The notes under the pieces: generated by a model
What the model was told of the DNA's origin: nothing
The model's database searches: none
The model's input: only the letters and a program-made list of their open reading frames with translations
Source: a virus
Strand: one strand, 5' to 3'
IMG/VR virus record: IMGVR_UViG_3300024262_000038
Span: 1 to 56,067 of that record
Length of the DNA stretch: 56,067 nucleotides
Made by a program: the position numbers and the translations under genes
Shown here: piece after piece, positions 33,687 to 43,360 of the stretch
Position numbering within the stretch: position 1 is the stretch's first letter
How the letters are laid out: every line of letters begins with the position of its first letter

Positions 33687-34335
33687 CCTACAAAAATACT
33701 TGTTTACTCTAATAGGTGACACGGCATTTCATTTAAGCATTACAAAAGAGTATGGATTTAGATTTATGTTTGGAATAAATCCACCATCATATAGCTTCTC
33801 TGGTGATGAATTGTATGATTGTATAGAAAAACTTTTTGATGGTGAGTTTGAACCAGGGGATATATTCTTGAGAAGATATGATTCTTATTTGGACACAAAA
33901 TTTATACCTGGAGAAATGAATCATGCGGGTGTATATGTCGGAAAAGAAAATGGAAAACATCATGTTATCCATGCTTTGTCCCAGGGTGTCATAAAGGAGA
34001 ATGCTGTTAATTTTTTAAGGACAGATCATTTCGTAGTATTTAGACCCAATATTCCCAAAGAGCTGAGAAGTGAAGCAGCCATATCAGCATATGATTACTT
34101 AGGGAGACCTTATGATTTTGATTTCAAATTTACAGACGATTCTAGATTGGCATGTACCGAACTCATCGGCGCATGTTATAAAAAATTCAGCGATGTATAT
34201 AAATTTAATATGAAACAACGGTTTGGAAGAATTACTTTAATTGCTGATGATATTTTCTTATCAGATGGTGAAATAGTGTTTCATACCAAGAGCATAGAAG
34301 ATTTCAATATTTGGAAATTGAAGAACAAAAATTAA
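33667..34335 (+). CDS. YiiX/permuted NlpC-P60-like hydrolase
   Basis: A 222-residue protein with the permuted papain-like pattern of the YiiX family: EPGDIFLRR (62-70), EMNHAGVYVG (His86), HVIHALSQGV, and DDSRLACTELIGACY (Cys163), with YDYLGRPYDFDF just before the Cys. A Cys163-His86 catalytic pair is inferred. Relatives cleave amide bonds in cell-wall peptides or act on lipids. It overlaps the small membrane protein gene by 20 bases, which suggests a lysis or entry pair. No signal peptide seen. Confidence 0.7.
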   Translation: MMNIRYNLQKYLFTLIGDTAFHLSITKEYGFRFMFGINPPSYSFSGDELYDCIEKLFDGEFEPGDIFLRRYDSYLDTKFIPGEMNHAGVYVGKENGKHHVIHALSQGVIKENAVNFLRTDHFVVFRPNIPKELRSEAAISAYDYLGRPYDFDFKFTDDSRLACTELIGACYKKFSDVYKFNMKQRFGRITLIADDIFLSDGEIVFHTKSIEDFNIWKLKNKN

Positions 34336-34354
34336 AAATAAGAGGAAGAATTTA

Positions 34355-36976
34355 ATGTCTTTTTTGATGAATGAGATAAAACCAATCATGGAGAAATTCA
34401 ACAATCCTGGTTTGTTAGATATTCAATATTTGAAAAATAATTTGTATTATATTTTTAGATCTGATGGTGATAAAAAATTAATTTACAAATATAAAGGTGA
34501 TACAAATTATTATTATTACAAAAATGATAGAAGTGTTGAGGCGACAGAAAGTATTAGTAATTGTGAAATGGTGTATGGTAATTATAATAAAGTGCGAAGA
34601 TACACCGAAGATAGTTCATTTGAACAGGATTTCAATATTGCAACAAGACATGCGCTGGATTTCTATTTGAGCAATCCAAACAATGATGCTAAATATAGAA
34701 TTTTATTTTTAGATATAGAATTAGATTTGAAAAATTGCAATGGAATGCCAAGTAATATGAATGCGAGTGCTCCAATATGCATGATATCTTATGGCACGGA
34801 TGTTGACAACATAAAAACACTATCTTTGGAAAGTCCAAAGATAAATAAAGATAAATGGAAAAACACTACCATGTTCTTTGAATCGGAAAAGGAAATGCTA
34901 AATTATCTAATAATGGATATCCGAACGATGAATTTGGATATTTTGACGGCATGGTATGCATATTTCGACTATGGTTATATTATGGGCAGAATGCAGTATT
35001 TGAAAATGGACTATAGTAAATTGTCTCCAGTTGGGCATGTTAGTATGAATCCAAAATATAAAGAAATAATATATGGTGGGTTTGTTATTGTCGATTTATT
35101 GGAAATTTATAAGAATTTTTCTCTCGGAGAATTATCATCATATAAACTCGATATGGTTGCTCAGCATGAATTGAAAGAAGGGAAGCACAAATTCGAAGGG
35201 GATATTAGAACACTATTTGAGAGAGATCCAGATAAAATGATTGAATACAATAAACAGGATGTTGCTCTCATATGTAGGATTAATAAAAAGAAGAAACATA
35301 TCGAGCTTCAGAACAAACTACGAACTTTTTGTGGGATGACGTGGAAAAAATCACTCTCAACCATAGGTCTCATTGATGGATTGCTGGTGAAATTTTCCAG
35401 ACAAAATAATCATGTTATACGTTCTAATAGAAAATCCAAAGCAATAGAACCCATCCGGGGCGCGTATGTTAAAACACCGAAAGGTGGAATATATGAATGG
35501 GTTATTGATTTGGATTATAGTGCACTATATCCTTCAATAATTAGATCATATAACATGGGCATGGAAACTATACTCGCCGATATAGATGAGAAAGTGGCTT
35601 TTAATTATTTATATAAAGGTGAACTTCCAGAAACCGAAGTAAAAATTAGGCTATTCCCATATTCAAACAAAGAAAAATATGATCTTATCACGCCAGACAG
35701 ATTGAAAGAAATGATAGATGAAAACTATTTGACTCTGAATGGGGCATTCTTTAAGAAGCACGATCGTGGAATATCTCTATATAATACAATCTTAACAAGT
35801 TTGGATAAACTTAGAAAGGTTTACAAAAATTTATATAAAGAATATTTGGAAAAGGGCGAGGAAGAAGAATCTGATAAAAATTATATTGCACAGTGGGCTG
35901 TAAAGATTCTTTCGAATGCTATGTATGGAGCATTGCAGAATGAAAATTACAGATATTTTAATCCAGTTCTTGGATCTGCCGTTACATCCACTGGTCAAGA
36001 ATTAATTAAGATGACTGGTATGGCTGTTGATAGTGCTTTAGAAAAAGATGAAAAAATAACAAGCTTAGATTTTAATTATATCATCAAAAAATTTAGAAGT
36101 GAGTTTTATCTAGATGATATAACAACCAAAGATGTTATCTACACTGACACAGATTCAATATTTATTGAAATGGACGCCTTGCTAAAGAAAAATAAAAGCA
36201 AGGATTATGTTAAAGACATCCTAGAATATTGGGTTCCATATATATCAAATGTCGTGAATGAAATATTTATTAAAGATAATTATATTGGTTTTCATAAATT
36301 GGATAAGAATAATTGTTTTTTGGATGTTAAACAGGAATGGATTGCCAGAAGAATGTATATGGTCGTCAAGAAGAGATATGCATATTGGATGATTAATAAT
36401 GAAGGTGTCGAGGCTGATAAAATAAAAATAACTGGGCTGGACAATAAACGGTCAGATGTTTCTCAATTCACGAGGGATAAGCTGTCGACATTATTTGAGA
36501 TGATATTAAAGTCTGAAGAGAAGGTAGATATATCCCAATTATTAGATTTTATGCATATCGCGGAGAGTGAAATGATGAGTCTTATTAAAAATAGAAACAT
36601 ATGTATTGGGAGGCCAGTCAATTTTAACAAAGAATTAAGTGAATATAAAAATATGCCGCAACACATAAAAGGGATGCTGACGTGGAATGAAATAATGAAC
36701 GAAGATTTTGCAGCGGGGACAAAAGGATATTTGTATACAATAAATGGAATAGATACATCATTTTTAGATAAGGTGCAACTTAAGAAGTATTCTAAATTTT
36801 TAAAGACAAACACATTCAAATCAGTTGATTGTATAGTAATTCCACAAGAGTATGATTTTGTTCCAGATCAGTTTATTTTAAATTCAATAGACATATTGGA
36901 TAAGGGCTGGAAAAAAATAGTAACAAGAATTTTAAATCCAATTTTCCAATTGGAAATGGAATTAGAAACATTTTAA
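34355..36976 (+). CDS. Family B DNA polymerase (T4 gp43-like)
   Basis: An 873-residue protein with all core motifs. The 3'-5' exonuclease has LFLDIELDL (Asp120, Glu122), a LTAWYAYFDYGYI segment and EYNKQDVALI. The polymerase has motif A DLDYSALYPSII near 385, motif B KILSNAMYG near 517 and motif C YTDTDSIF near 596. Length is close to T4 gp43 (898). It is intact and unsplit and should be the replicative polymerase working with the clamp at 4086. Ribosome-binding site AGAGGAAG. It ends the 28498-36976 unit. Confidence 0.97.
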   Translation: MSFLMNEIKPIMEKFNNPGLLDIQYLKNNLYYIFRSDGDKKLIYKYKGDTNYYYYKNDRSVEATESISNCEMVYGNYNKVRRYTEDSSFEQDFNIATRHALDFYLSNPNNDAKYRILFLDIELDLKNCNGMPSNMNASAPICMISYGTDVDNIKTLSLESPKINKDKWKNTTMFFESEKEMLNYLIMDIRTMNLDILTAWYAYFDYGYIMGRMQYLKMDYSKLSPVGHVSMNPKYKEIIYGGFVIVDLLEIYKNFSLGELSSYKLDMVAQHELKEGKHKFEGDIRTLFERDPDKMIEYNKQDVALICRINKKKKHIELQNKLRTFCGMTWKKSLSTIGLIDGLLVKFSRQNNHVIRSNRKSKAIEPIRGAYVKTPKGGIYEWVIDLDYSALYPSIIRSYNMGMETILADIDEKVAFNYLYKGELPETEVKIRLFPYSNKEKYDLITPDRLKEMIDENYLTLNGAFFKKHDRGISLYNTILTSLDKLRKVYKNLYKEYLEKGEEEESDKNYIAQWAVKILSNAMYGALQNENYRYFNPVLGSAVTSTGQELIKMTGMAVDSALEKDEKITSLDFNYIIKKFRSEFYLDDITTKDVIYTDTDSIFIEMDALLKKNKSKDYVKDILEYWVPYISNVVNEIFIKDNYIGFHKLDKNNCFLDVKQEWIARRMYMVVKKRYAYWMINNEGVEADKIKITGLDNKRSDVSQFTRDKLSTLFEMILKSEEKVDISQLLDFMHIAESEMMSLIKNRNICIGRPVNFNKELSEYKNMPQHIKGMLTWNEIMNEDFAAGTKGYLYTINGIDTSFLDKVQLKKYSKFLKTNTFKSVDCIVIPQEYDFVPDQFILNSIDILDKGWKKIVTRILNPIFQLEMELETF

Positions 36977-37005
36977 AATTGTAAAACGAGAACAAAATAA
37001 AAACG
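36976..37005 (+). promoter_or_regulatory. GAGAAC promoter motif for the 37064 unit
   Basis: AAAATTGTAAAACGAGAACA then AAATAAAAAC starts at the last base of the polymerase gene, about 75 bases before ATG 37064. Confidence 0.65.
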
Positions 37006-37063
37006 ATGATATAGTAACATCGAAAAATTTTTAACATTCTAATGTTTGGGAGGATGAATTACC

Positions 37064-38347
37064 ATGAAGAAAACTAGATCCGATCATTTAATCGAAGCCG
37101 CGGAAACACTAAGAAGAATATTTTATGAAGAATATGAAGAGGAACCGGTTCTCAAGACAACCAAAGAAATTGAAGATGAAGAAGGAGCAAACCGTGCCGA
37201 ATTTCTAAATTCTCTAAAAGATCTCAAGGACGACGAAGTCCCTGCTGAGATGCCCGAAGGTGAAATGAGTGGCGAAGAAATGCCTGCAGAAGGTGAAGAA
37301 ACAACTTTTGAAGCACCCGCAGAAGGTGAAGAAATGGCTGCCGAAGGTGAAGAAATGGCCGCTGAAGGCGAAGCCGGGGAAGGTGCAGGTGAAGAAGTAG
37401 AAGCTGTAGGCGAAGAAGAAGAAGAAGAAGAAGTAGAAGAAAGTTGGAGAGAAAGTTGGAGAGAAAGTTTAACAGAATCCGAAGAAGGACTCGAAGACTT
37501 GGAACAACTAGATGCGGATGATAGTCTTGAAAATGAATCAGAGGTTGAAGTAAAAACTGGACCCGTTGATGGCGGAAAGCTCGAAGAGCAAAGAGCATCA
37601 GGTGGCCCACAAGCTTCCAGAAGATCAGAATTGGAAGAACAGCAAGATGGCGTTGAGGATGTGGTTCAAATTGAAATTGAAGACGAGATGGATGAGATGG
37701 AAGTTGCATCAGGTGAACAATTCGATGCAGGTCCGGCAGAAGAAGTTTACGAAGTAGAAATGGGTGGTGAGGAAATGGCTGACGAAGAAATGCCTGCAGA
37801 AGTACCCATGGAAATGGATGATGAAGATGAAGAGGGAGAAGAAGTAGAAGAAAGAGAGCAGGAAAGTGCCAATCTACTTAGAGAATTTCAGAAATTAGAA
37901 TCTGAAATGAGACAAATAATGAAAAGTTCTATAATCCAGGAAGATCTCGAAATGGCAGACACATACCTGGATGATCTTATCGAGCAGGTCAAAACTGAAG
38001 GGATGCCTGATACAGTTTCGGCTGAATTCGATGTAATGGATACTGGAAAAGCAAAACCTAAGACTGTGGATCTTGGAGACGAATATTCAGAACTTGATAT
38101 TTTCAAGGAAGATTTAGATTTCTTCGAGGAAGAAGCCGAAGGTAGTGATGTGCTCGATGAAAAGTACCCAGAAACAGATACAGATGAAGTCATTGAGAAT
38201 GAAGACGAAGGTCTCGCCGCTCAAGAAAAACCGGAAGGTGGAACAGGACTCAAAGAAAATAAGACTTATCATCAACTTCAAGATGAAGAAGATTATGAAG
38301 AATTTGAGGAATGGCTTCGTTTCGGAACTGATAAAAAGAAGAAATAA
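37064..38347 (+). CDS. Hyperacidic low-complexity protein
   Basis: A 427-residue protein dominated by Glu, Asp, Ala and Met. Residues 60-125 carry imperfect repeats of EMPAEGEE/EMAAEGEE, followed by a pure Glu run and ESWRESWRESLTES. A helical region near 265-315 (LLREFQKLESEMRQIMKSSI) separates a second acidic tail, and the last residues are Lys-rich. There is no catalytic motif. A scaffold or prohead-core role is plausible given the downstream head genes; DNA mimicry is another option. It has its own promoter motif and GGGAGG site, suggesting high expression. Confidence 0.7.
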   Translation: MKKTRSDHLIEAAETLRRIFYEEYEEEPVLKTTKEIEDEEGANRAEFLNSLKDLKDDEVPAEMPEGEMSGEEMPAEGEETTFEAPAEGEEMAAEGEEMAAEGEAGEGAGEEVEAVGEEEEEEEVEESWRESWRESLTESEEGLEDLEQLDADDSLENESEVEVKTGPVDGGKLEEQRASGGPQASRRSELEEQQDGVEDVVQIEIEDEMDEMEVASGEQFDAGPAEEVYEVEMGGEEMADEEMPAEVPMEMDDEDEEGEEVEEREQESANLLREFQKLESEMRQIMKSSIIQEDLEMADTYLDDLIEQVKTEGMPDTVSAEFDVMDTGKAKPKTVDLGDEYSELDIFKEDLDFFEEEAEGSDVLDEKYPETDTDEVIENEDEGLAAQEKPEGGTGLKENKTYHQLQDEEDYEEFEEWLRFGTDKKKK

Positions 38348-38363
38348 TTGAGGAGGAATTATA

Positions 38364-38711
38364 ATGAGATATTTAGTTTATGTTAAACTTCCAGGCAAAA
38401 TGATTGAGTGGAAGAGAGGAATGTTCAGAACTCCTCTGAGACTTATAATGCATGGCGAAAAAGAGTTGGAAGAATACAAAATTAGACTGAAAGCTGCTGG
38501 CATTCTCCCTCATCAATATGAAGTTTCAGAATTAGACAAAAAGGATGAAAAGAAAGAGGTCGCAGTACAAAAATCAGAAAAACCTCTCAAGGACATTAAA
38601 CGTGAAGTTAAAGAGCAGGAGAATGTTCCCTTTAAAAAGTCTGATGAGAAAAAAGAATTAAAAGAATCAAAAGATAAAGGTGTTAGTGATAAGGATAAGA
38701 AGGAAAAATAA
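38364..38711 (+). CDS. Small Lys/Glu-rich protein paired with the hyperacidic protein
   Basis: A 115-residue protein with a folded-looking N-terminus (MRYLVYVKLPGKMIEWKRGM) and a 60-residue lysine/glutamate-rich disordered tail. It starts after GAGGAGGAATTATA, 16 bases past the hyperacidic gene, and is closed by a terminator. Opposite charge and co-transcription suggest that the two products may bind each other. Function unknown. Confidence 0.7.
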   Translation: MRYLVYVKLPGKMIEWKRGMFRTPLRLIMHGEKELEEYKIRLKAAGILPHQYEVSELDKKDEKKEVAVQKSEKPLKDIKREVKEQENVPFKKSDEKKELKESKDKGVSDKDKKEK

Positions 38712-38732
38712 GTAACTTCTTATTTAATATAA

Positions 38733-38771
38733 TGGGGAGGGGGATATATATAACCCTTCCCCTATTTTTTT
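38733..38771 (+). terminator. Rho-independent terminator after the acidic/Lys-rich pair
   Basis: GGGGAGGG and CCCTTCCCC pair around an A/T-rich loop (GGATATATATAA), followed by TATTTTTTT. It separates the 37064-38711 unit from the portal genes. Confidence 0.85.
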
Positions 38772-38805
38772 CGTAAAAAATGTGTATGTGTCAGGAGGAT
38801 TAATA

Positions 38806-39108
38806 ATGAAATTTACGTTTTTTGTATCCAACATACCTAAACCAATTATAATTACAACAGATGATCAGGACAGAAATGAAGCTCAGGATATTATTCAAAA
38901 AGCTATGTCCAATTCTTTGGTTTTGTGTATAGAAAATCATGCGGAGTTTGCAATAATTCGCGGATCAACAATAAATTTCGTCCTAGGTCATTCAATAATT
39001 GATGTCGACGAATCGTGCAATGCATCTAATTGTAAGATTCTTGAGGGTGTCAGAATATCTATACCAGTAGAGATGAATACCGAAGATTCGGAAGTTGAGG
39101 TTAATTGA
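38806..39108 (+). CDS. Unknown 100-residue protein
   Basis: Starts at ATG 38806, six bases after AGGAGG; an in-frame GTG at 38782 precedes the ribosome-binding site. It is beta-rich with a helix (NEAQDIIQKAMSNSLVLCIE) and an acidic tail. No motif recognised. No GAGAAC motif lies between it and the terminator at 38771, so read-through or another promoter must serve the portal unit. Confidence 0.65.
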   Translation: MKFTFFVSNIPKPIIITTDDQDRNEAQDIIQKAMSNSLVLCIENHAEFAIIRGSTINFVLGHSIIDVDESCNASNCKILEGVRISIPVEMNTEDSEVEVN

Positions 39109-39110
39109 TT

Positions 39111-39539
39111 ATGACATGGTTTATAATTTGTTTTTTATCCGTGATTTTAATTATATATACAATTTTTAATAGTCTAAGATGTGTTATGGATTTAAGGATA
39201 AAATATACTGAAAACTATGAAAAAATAAACGATATAATAATATATAAAGCAACACAAAGTTATGATTTATTTAGGATAAGAGATTTGGCTGTTTATATAA
39301 ATAATGACACCAGAATGACTCAAGAAGAATTTATATCATATGCGAAATCGTATAGGGATTTTTTTAAGTTATTTTGTGGTGATGTAATATATTCGCTTGC
39401 TTGTAAAATATATGGCGGAGAAAAACAGCTAAAAATTTATTTGACAATCATTTTTCACAATTTTATTATAGATGATAAATTGGTAAAAGCATCCGAATCA
39501 TTATATGAAAAATTGCTCAAAGAGGGGAATAATAAATGA
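39111..39539 (+). CDS. Small protein with N-terminal membrane anchor
   Basis: A 142-residue protein starting at ATG 39111 with an immediate hydrophobic segment (MTWFIICFLSVILIIYTIFN) and a soluble helical rest containing several Tyr and Cys residues. A single-span membrane protein with a cytoplasmic domain is likely. It overlaps the portal gene start by four bases. Function unknown. Confidence 0.6.
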   Translation: MTWFIICFLSVILIIYTIFNSLRCVMDLRIKYTENYEKINDIIIYKATQSYDLFRIRDLAVYINNDTRMTQEEFISYAKSYRDFFKLFCGDVIYSLACKIYGGEKQLKIYLTIIFHNFIIDDKLVKASESLYEKLLKEGNNK

Positions 39540-41461
39540 ATATTTTTGATATGATGTTACAAAGACTACTTGGAGGAGAAGGCGATCCAACAGGACTTGA
39601 TACTGATGCGGTTATAAATGAAATAGTAAAGGAAAAGCAATTAGGCAGAACCGATTCTTTTCTACAAGTTATAGGCAAATTGGTTTCGGAAAATAAAAAT
39701 AAAGATTCTTTTTCTGGTTCTGAAATGTCCGAAGTGGTCAATAAAATGTTCGGTGGTGCGACAGTAGATTCTTTTAGACAATCTATGGCTGAGCGCATCG
39801 GCAGATACAGAGAATATGATGCAATCGTTAGGAAAATACCATATGCTAAAAGAGCACTTGAGGTAATATCATCAGAGGTGTTGGCCCCGGATAGTATAAC
39901 GGATTCCAATTTTAATATTAGAAAGAAACGAGAAGTTGTAGACAATGAAAAAGAAAATGAAGTTAAAAGAAATATTATAGAAATACTAGAGATAACCGAA
40001 ATGAAGAAAGAATCTAAAAAGTTTGTTAAAACAGCATGTAAGTATGGAGATTCTTTTATTGAATTGATTGATATGAATAAAGAATTAAAAGAAAAAGGAA
40101 TTTTAGTAGAATCATTAAATTTGAGTGAAAGTTTTGTTGAAGAGAGTAAAAACATTAAGCTCGAAGGTGTTAACATAAATCTTAAAATTTGCTCGTCACC
40201 ATTTGATAAAATATCTTTATTAATGGAAGATAACTCAGCATCTGGCGGAAAGTCAACAGTGGGTGATCAGGTTGTTGACAAGGCAAAAATACAAGAAGAA
40301 GAGTATGTAGATAAATCAAGTCTTGATGATATATTATTAATCAAACATAACCCAGGGCTTGTTGTTAGAATCGGTGAGCAGGTTTGCTTCGGATATATAA
40401 TTTTTCCAAAAGACTTATTGAGCGCACCAAAAATAGAAAATAATATTCTATACAAAAGTTCTGGTAATGATAATATGAAAGAATTCTTAAAAAAGATTAA
40501 GAATCAATTATCACATAATAAAGAAATAGCATATGAAATTGATAAGAATCGTGATTTAAAGATCATGCTGACAAAATTATATTTGTTTTATAATGAGATG
40601 AATAATATGGGAATGGGCTCAGACGCAGAAATCAGATTTGTACCCCCAGAATTAATGTTCCATTTCAAAATAGATTCGGATGATTATGATCCATTTGGTG
40701 AATCAATTTTTGCAAATCAGGAATTTGATGCGAAGATAATTGTTCTGTTTAAAATTTCAATGACATTAATGAGATTGACAAGATCCACAGAAAAGCGTTT
40801 GATAGCCTTGGAGATGGGTGTTGAGAAAAGTGTTAGAAACATAATAGAGAGATGGAGAGAATTATATGAAAGAAGAAAATATTCCATTGCCGATTCTGGA
40901 GGAATAGATTCTGTCCCATCCTTGATAACTACATTCGAAGATATTTTCATTCCGATGAAAGATGGTAAGAGATTTGTAGAGTTTGATACTATATCTCCGC
41001 CAGCTGGATTAGATGCCAAGGTTGATGACTATAAAGCGATGCGCGATTCATTCATAGCAGGATTAAATGTTCCTCCACCATATCTCAGTGTTGAGGAAAA
41101 CATAGAGAGTCGTGCAACATTATCACATGAAAATATTATGTTTGCTAAAACGATTATAAATCTTCAGAAAGGTTTTGAATCGACTCTTAATAAATTAGTA
41201 AAAACCATTTATAGAATCGTCTATCATGAAGATTGTAGTTTTATGGATGTTACATTTCCAAGACCAAAAAGTGCTGAATTGACAAGAGAGAGTGAATATT
41301 TTAATTCTCTTAAAGATTTCAAGGCAGTTGTTAAGGAATTGGATCTTTCCGAAGAGAAATTTATTAATAAATATATTGATAGTGATTTGTTAGATAAAAC
41401 TGAAAGCGATATTGAAAAGGAGATTTCTAATCATGGTGAAGAAGAAGAACCAGCATTTTAA
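39536..41461 (+). CDS. Portal protein (T4 gp20-like)
   Basis: A 641-residue protein with gp20-like features: a helical N-terminus, RYREYDAIVRKIPYAKRALE leading to a EVLAPDSITDSNF segment, ACKYGDSFIEL, RFVPPELMFHFKID, and a long central helix before a SVEENIESRATLSHENIMFA segment. Position directly upstream of the protease and capsid genes matches T4-like order (20, 21, 22, 23). Twelve copies form the head vertex for DNA entry. The C-terminus is acidic. Confidence 0.82.
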   Translation: MNIFDMMLQRLLGGEGDPTGLDTDAVINEIVKEKQLGRTDSFLQVIGKLVSENKNKDSFSGSEMSEVVNKMFGGATVDSFRQSMAERIGRYREYDAIVRKIPYAKRALEVISSEVLAPDSITDSNFNIRKKREVVDNEKENEVKRNIIEILEITEMKKESKKFVKTACKYGDSFIELIDMNKELKEKGILVESLNLSESFVEESKNIKLEGVNINLKICSSPFDKISLLMEDNSASGGKSTVGDQVVDKAKIQEEEYVDKSSLDDILLIKHNPGLVVRIGEQVCFGYIIFPKDLLSAPKIENNILYKSSGNDNMKEFLKKIKNQLSHNKEIAYEIDKNRDLKIMLTKLYLFYNEMNNMGMGSDAEIRFVPPELMFHFKIDSDDYDPFGESIFANQEFDAKIIVLFKISMTLMRLTRSTEKRLIALEMGVEKSVRNIIERWRELYERRKYSIADSGGIDSVPSLITTFEDIFIPMKDGKRFVEFDTISPPAGLDAKVDDYKAMRDSFIAGLNVPPPYLSVEENIESRATLSHENIMFAKTIINLQKGFESTLNKLVKTIYRIVYHEDCSFMDVTFPRPKSAELTRESEYFNSLKDFKAVVKELDLSEEKFINKYIDSDLLDKTESDIEKEISNHGEEEEPAF

Positions 41462-41885
41462 GTTTTTGACCGAGTCTTCCGAATCGAAATGGTTGTCACG
41501 ACAAATTGTTAATGTTATATTCAATTTCGACAGGGCATTCCAAAGATTTAGGAGATTTTTCCCAAATTGCGCTTTCAATGATCTGATAAATGATAGAATA
41601 TCTATAATGCATGAGATCGTGGGAGAGATGCAGGAAAACATGCCCGACATGACGATATTGAAAAGATTGTTGGAAAGCATTTTAAAAATCATATGGACAA
41701 TAGATAAACAAATGGTTAATTATATGAAACAAGAAAGAGAAAAGGAAATAAAAGAAGAGAAAGAATATAAAGAAGAAATTAAAGATAAAAAAGAAGATCA
41801 AGATGATATAAAGAATCAGCAAATTAGTAATAAAGAAGAAGTGATGAAAGATATAAATGAAGATAATATGCGGATGAAGCAATAG
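41433..41885 (+). CDS. Unknown protein with highly charged coiled-coil tail (possible prohead core)
   Basis: A 150-residue protein starting at ATG 41433 after AAGGAGATTTCTAATC and overlapping the portal end by 29 bases. Residues 1-90 are helical; the rest is Lys/Glu-rich (KEIKEEKEYKEEIKDKKEDQ). The composition and its place between portal and protease recall T4 gp67/gp68 core proteins, but no homology is evident. Confidence 0.6.
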   Translation: MVKKKNQHFKFLTESSESKWLSRQIVNVIFNFDRAFQRFRRFFPNCAFNDLINDRISIMHEIVGEMQENMPDMTILKRLLESILKIIWTIDKQMVNYMKQEREKEIKEEKEYKEEIKDKKEDQDDIKNQQISNKEEVMKDINEDNMRMKQ

Positions 41886-41897
41886 GGAGGATACAAT

Positions 41898-42548
41898 ATG
41901 AATCGCTTTTTAATATCAGAAAGTGCCACTTTTGCAAAACGGGCTATAATTGAAAAGCTTCCAAATAAAGTAATATTCAAAGCAATATTGCAGACGGTAG
42001 ATGGTAAAAATAGAAATGGAAGAGTATATACAAAAGCTGCGTTACAGGATGCACTCAAATTTAAAATGGAAACGTTAGTGAATCCAAGAGGATTCGTTGG
42101 TGAATTGGATCATCCAATGATTTCTGATTATAGAGACGAACAAGCTGTTGAAATGCGATTATCAACTGTTCTTTGGGATAGATGTTCACATGTTATAACA
42201 AAATTTTGGTTTGAGAATAATGAACTCTGGGGGATAGTTGAATCAACATTGTTTGGAGTTGGTGATCAAATTGTTAAGATAATTAAAGATGACGTGCCAC
42301 TTGGTTTTTCCCTTAGGGCAATCGGACAGGGAAATAGAATGGGCGATCACATACTAGTTGATCAGATTGATTATTTAGTTTCTTATGATGCTGTTTCAAC
42401 ACCATCACATATGGAAGCACATTTCAAAAGTCTATCAGAAGAAAGATTTTTTAATATTCAAGAAAGTCTAAAATTCAATCCGGGTATGATTGAAAGTAAA
42501 GTAAGTTTTGAAAAAATATTATTCGAAACATTAAATAAATGGGCATAA
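41898..42548 (+). CDS. Prohead protease (T4 gp21-like)
   Basis: A 216-residue protein with KVIFKAILQTVDGKNRNGRV at 24-43, RGFVGELDHPMI (His72 at 72) and DVPLGFSLRAIG (Ser138), plus DYLVSYDAVSTPSHMEAHF. His72 and Ser138 match the catalytic pair of the S77/U9-type phage head proteases. It would process scaffold and capsid during head maturation. It sits between portal and capsid genes as expected. Ribosome-binding site GGGAGG. Confidence 0.88.
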   Translation: MNRFLISESATFAKRAIIEKLPNKVIFKAILQTVDGKNRNGRVYTKAALQDALKFKMETLVNPRGFVGELDHPMISDYRDEQAVEMRLSTVLWDRCSHVITKFWFENNELWGIVESTLFGVGDQIVKIIKDDVPLGFSLRAIGQGNRMGDHILVDQIDYLVSYDAVSTPSHMEAHFKSLSEERFFNIQESLKFNPGMIESKVSFEKILFETLNKWA

Positions 42549-42566
42549 TTATATTTGGGAGTTATT

Positions 42567-43337
42567 ATGAAAATTAAATTATCAAAAGACAATTTGCATT
42601 TTCTAGCAGAGTGTATAAAAATAGAAACAGTGAATGAGTCGATCGGTTTTATAGAATCACCACAGATAAAAACAATATTGGAAATGGATGATAAATATAT
42701 TGTTGAAAAATTCTTGAATGAAATTGCAGGTGCCACAGCAACATTTGGTCCAATTATCACAATGATCGGAAACCTCGTTGTAAATAACATTGGAAAACTG
42801 GCAACTGGGTTGGTTATTGCGATGACTGCATCGGTTGGTCAAAAAACCGATACCATGATAAAATCTAAACAGGGAATGAAGCAAAAGGCTTTAGATGATG
42901 CTATGGGTGAATCCTATACATTTAAAGAGGAAGCAGAACCAAACGATACAAAAGCAGATATTCAGCAAGTTAAAGAAATTAAAAACAACACCATGCAAAA
43001 CAAATTATCATTCTCTGATCTTATTAAGAAAGGAGAATACAAAAAGGCAATACCATATTTAAAAGAAATGATTAGAGATTTGTCAAAAATGCTTAGTTTG
43101 AAGGTGAAATATCATGCGGATAAAATAAATATAGATATTCCAAATAATTTTCTTGCTTCTGTTTCTATGTGGCTTTCTTTGGTAGCAGTTGGTGTTGTAG
43201 GTGCTCGACTTTTAATTCCAATTGGAAGAAGGTTCATGAATTTTTTCAGAGGTAATAATCCTGAAGAAGCAAAAAAATTCGGAGACAAAGCAAAAAAATA
43301 TTTAGTAAATGTGAAAAAACAATCAGATGCTAAATAA
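42567..43337 (+). CDS. Unknown protein with two hydrophobic segments
   Basis: A 256-residue protein starting at ATG 42567 after GGGAG. Hydrophobic segments are at about 52-88 (PIITMIGNLVVNNIGKLATG then LVIAMTASVG) and 195-217 (ASVSMWLSLVAVGVVGARLL), separated by a charged helical region. It could be an internal head protein with amphipathic helices or a membrane protein. Its head-cluster position favours the first, but this is uncertain. Confidence 0.6.
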   Translation: MKIKLSKDNLHFLAECIKIETVNESIGFIESPQIKTILEMDDKYIVEKFLNEIAGATATFGPIITMIGNLVVNNIGKLATGLVIAMTASVGQKTDTMIKSKQGMKQKALDDAMGESYTFKEEAEPNDTKADIQQVKEIKNNTMQNKLSFSDLIKKGEYKKAIPYLKEMIRDLSKMLSLKVKYHADKINIDIPNNFLASVSMWLSLVAVGVVGARLLIPIGRRFMNFFRGNNPEEAKKFGDKAKKYLVNVKKQSDAK

Positions 43338-43360
43338 TTAAAAAATGCCTAGTAAACAAG

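Noticed and set aside
37224-37709. 161-codon minus-strand frame, leucine- and histidine-rich
   Set aside because: It is the mirror of the Glu/Asp-rich repeats on the plus strand, has no ribosome-binding site, and runs against a well-supported gene.
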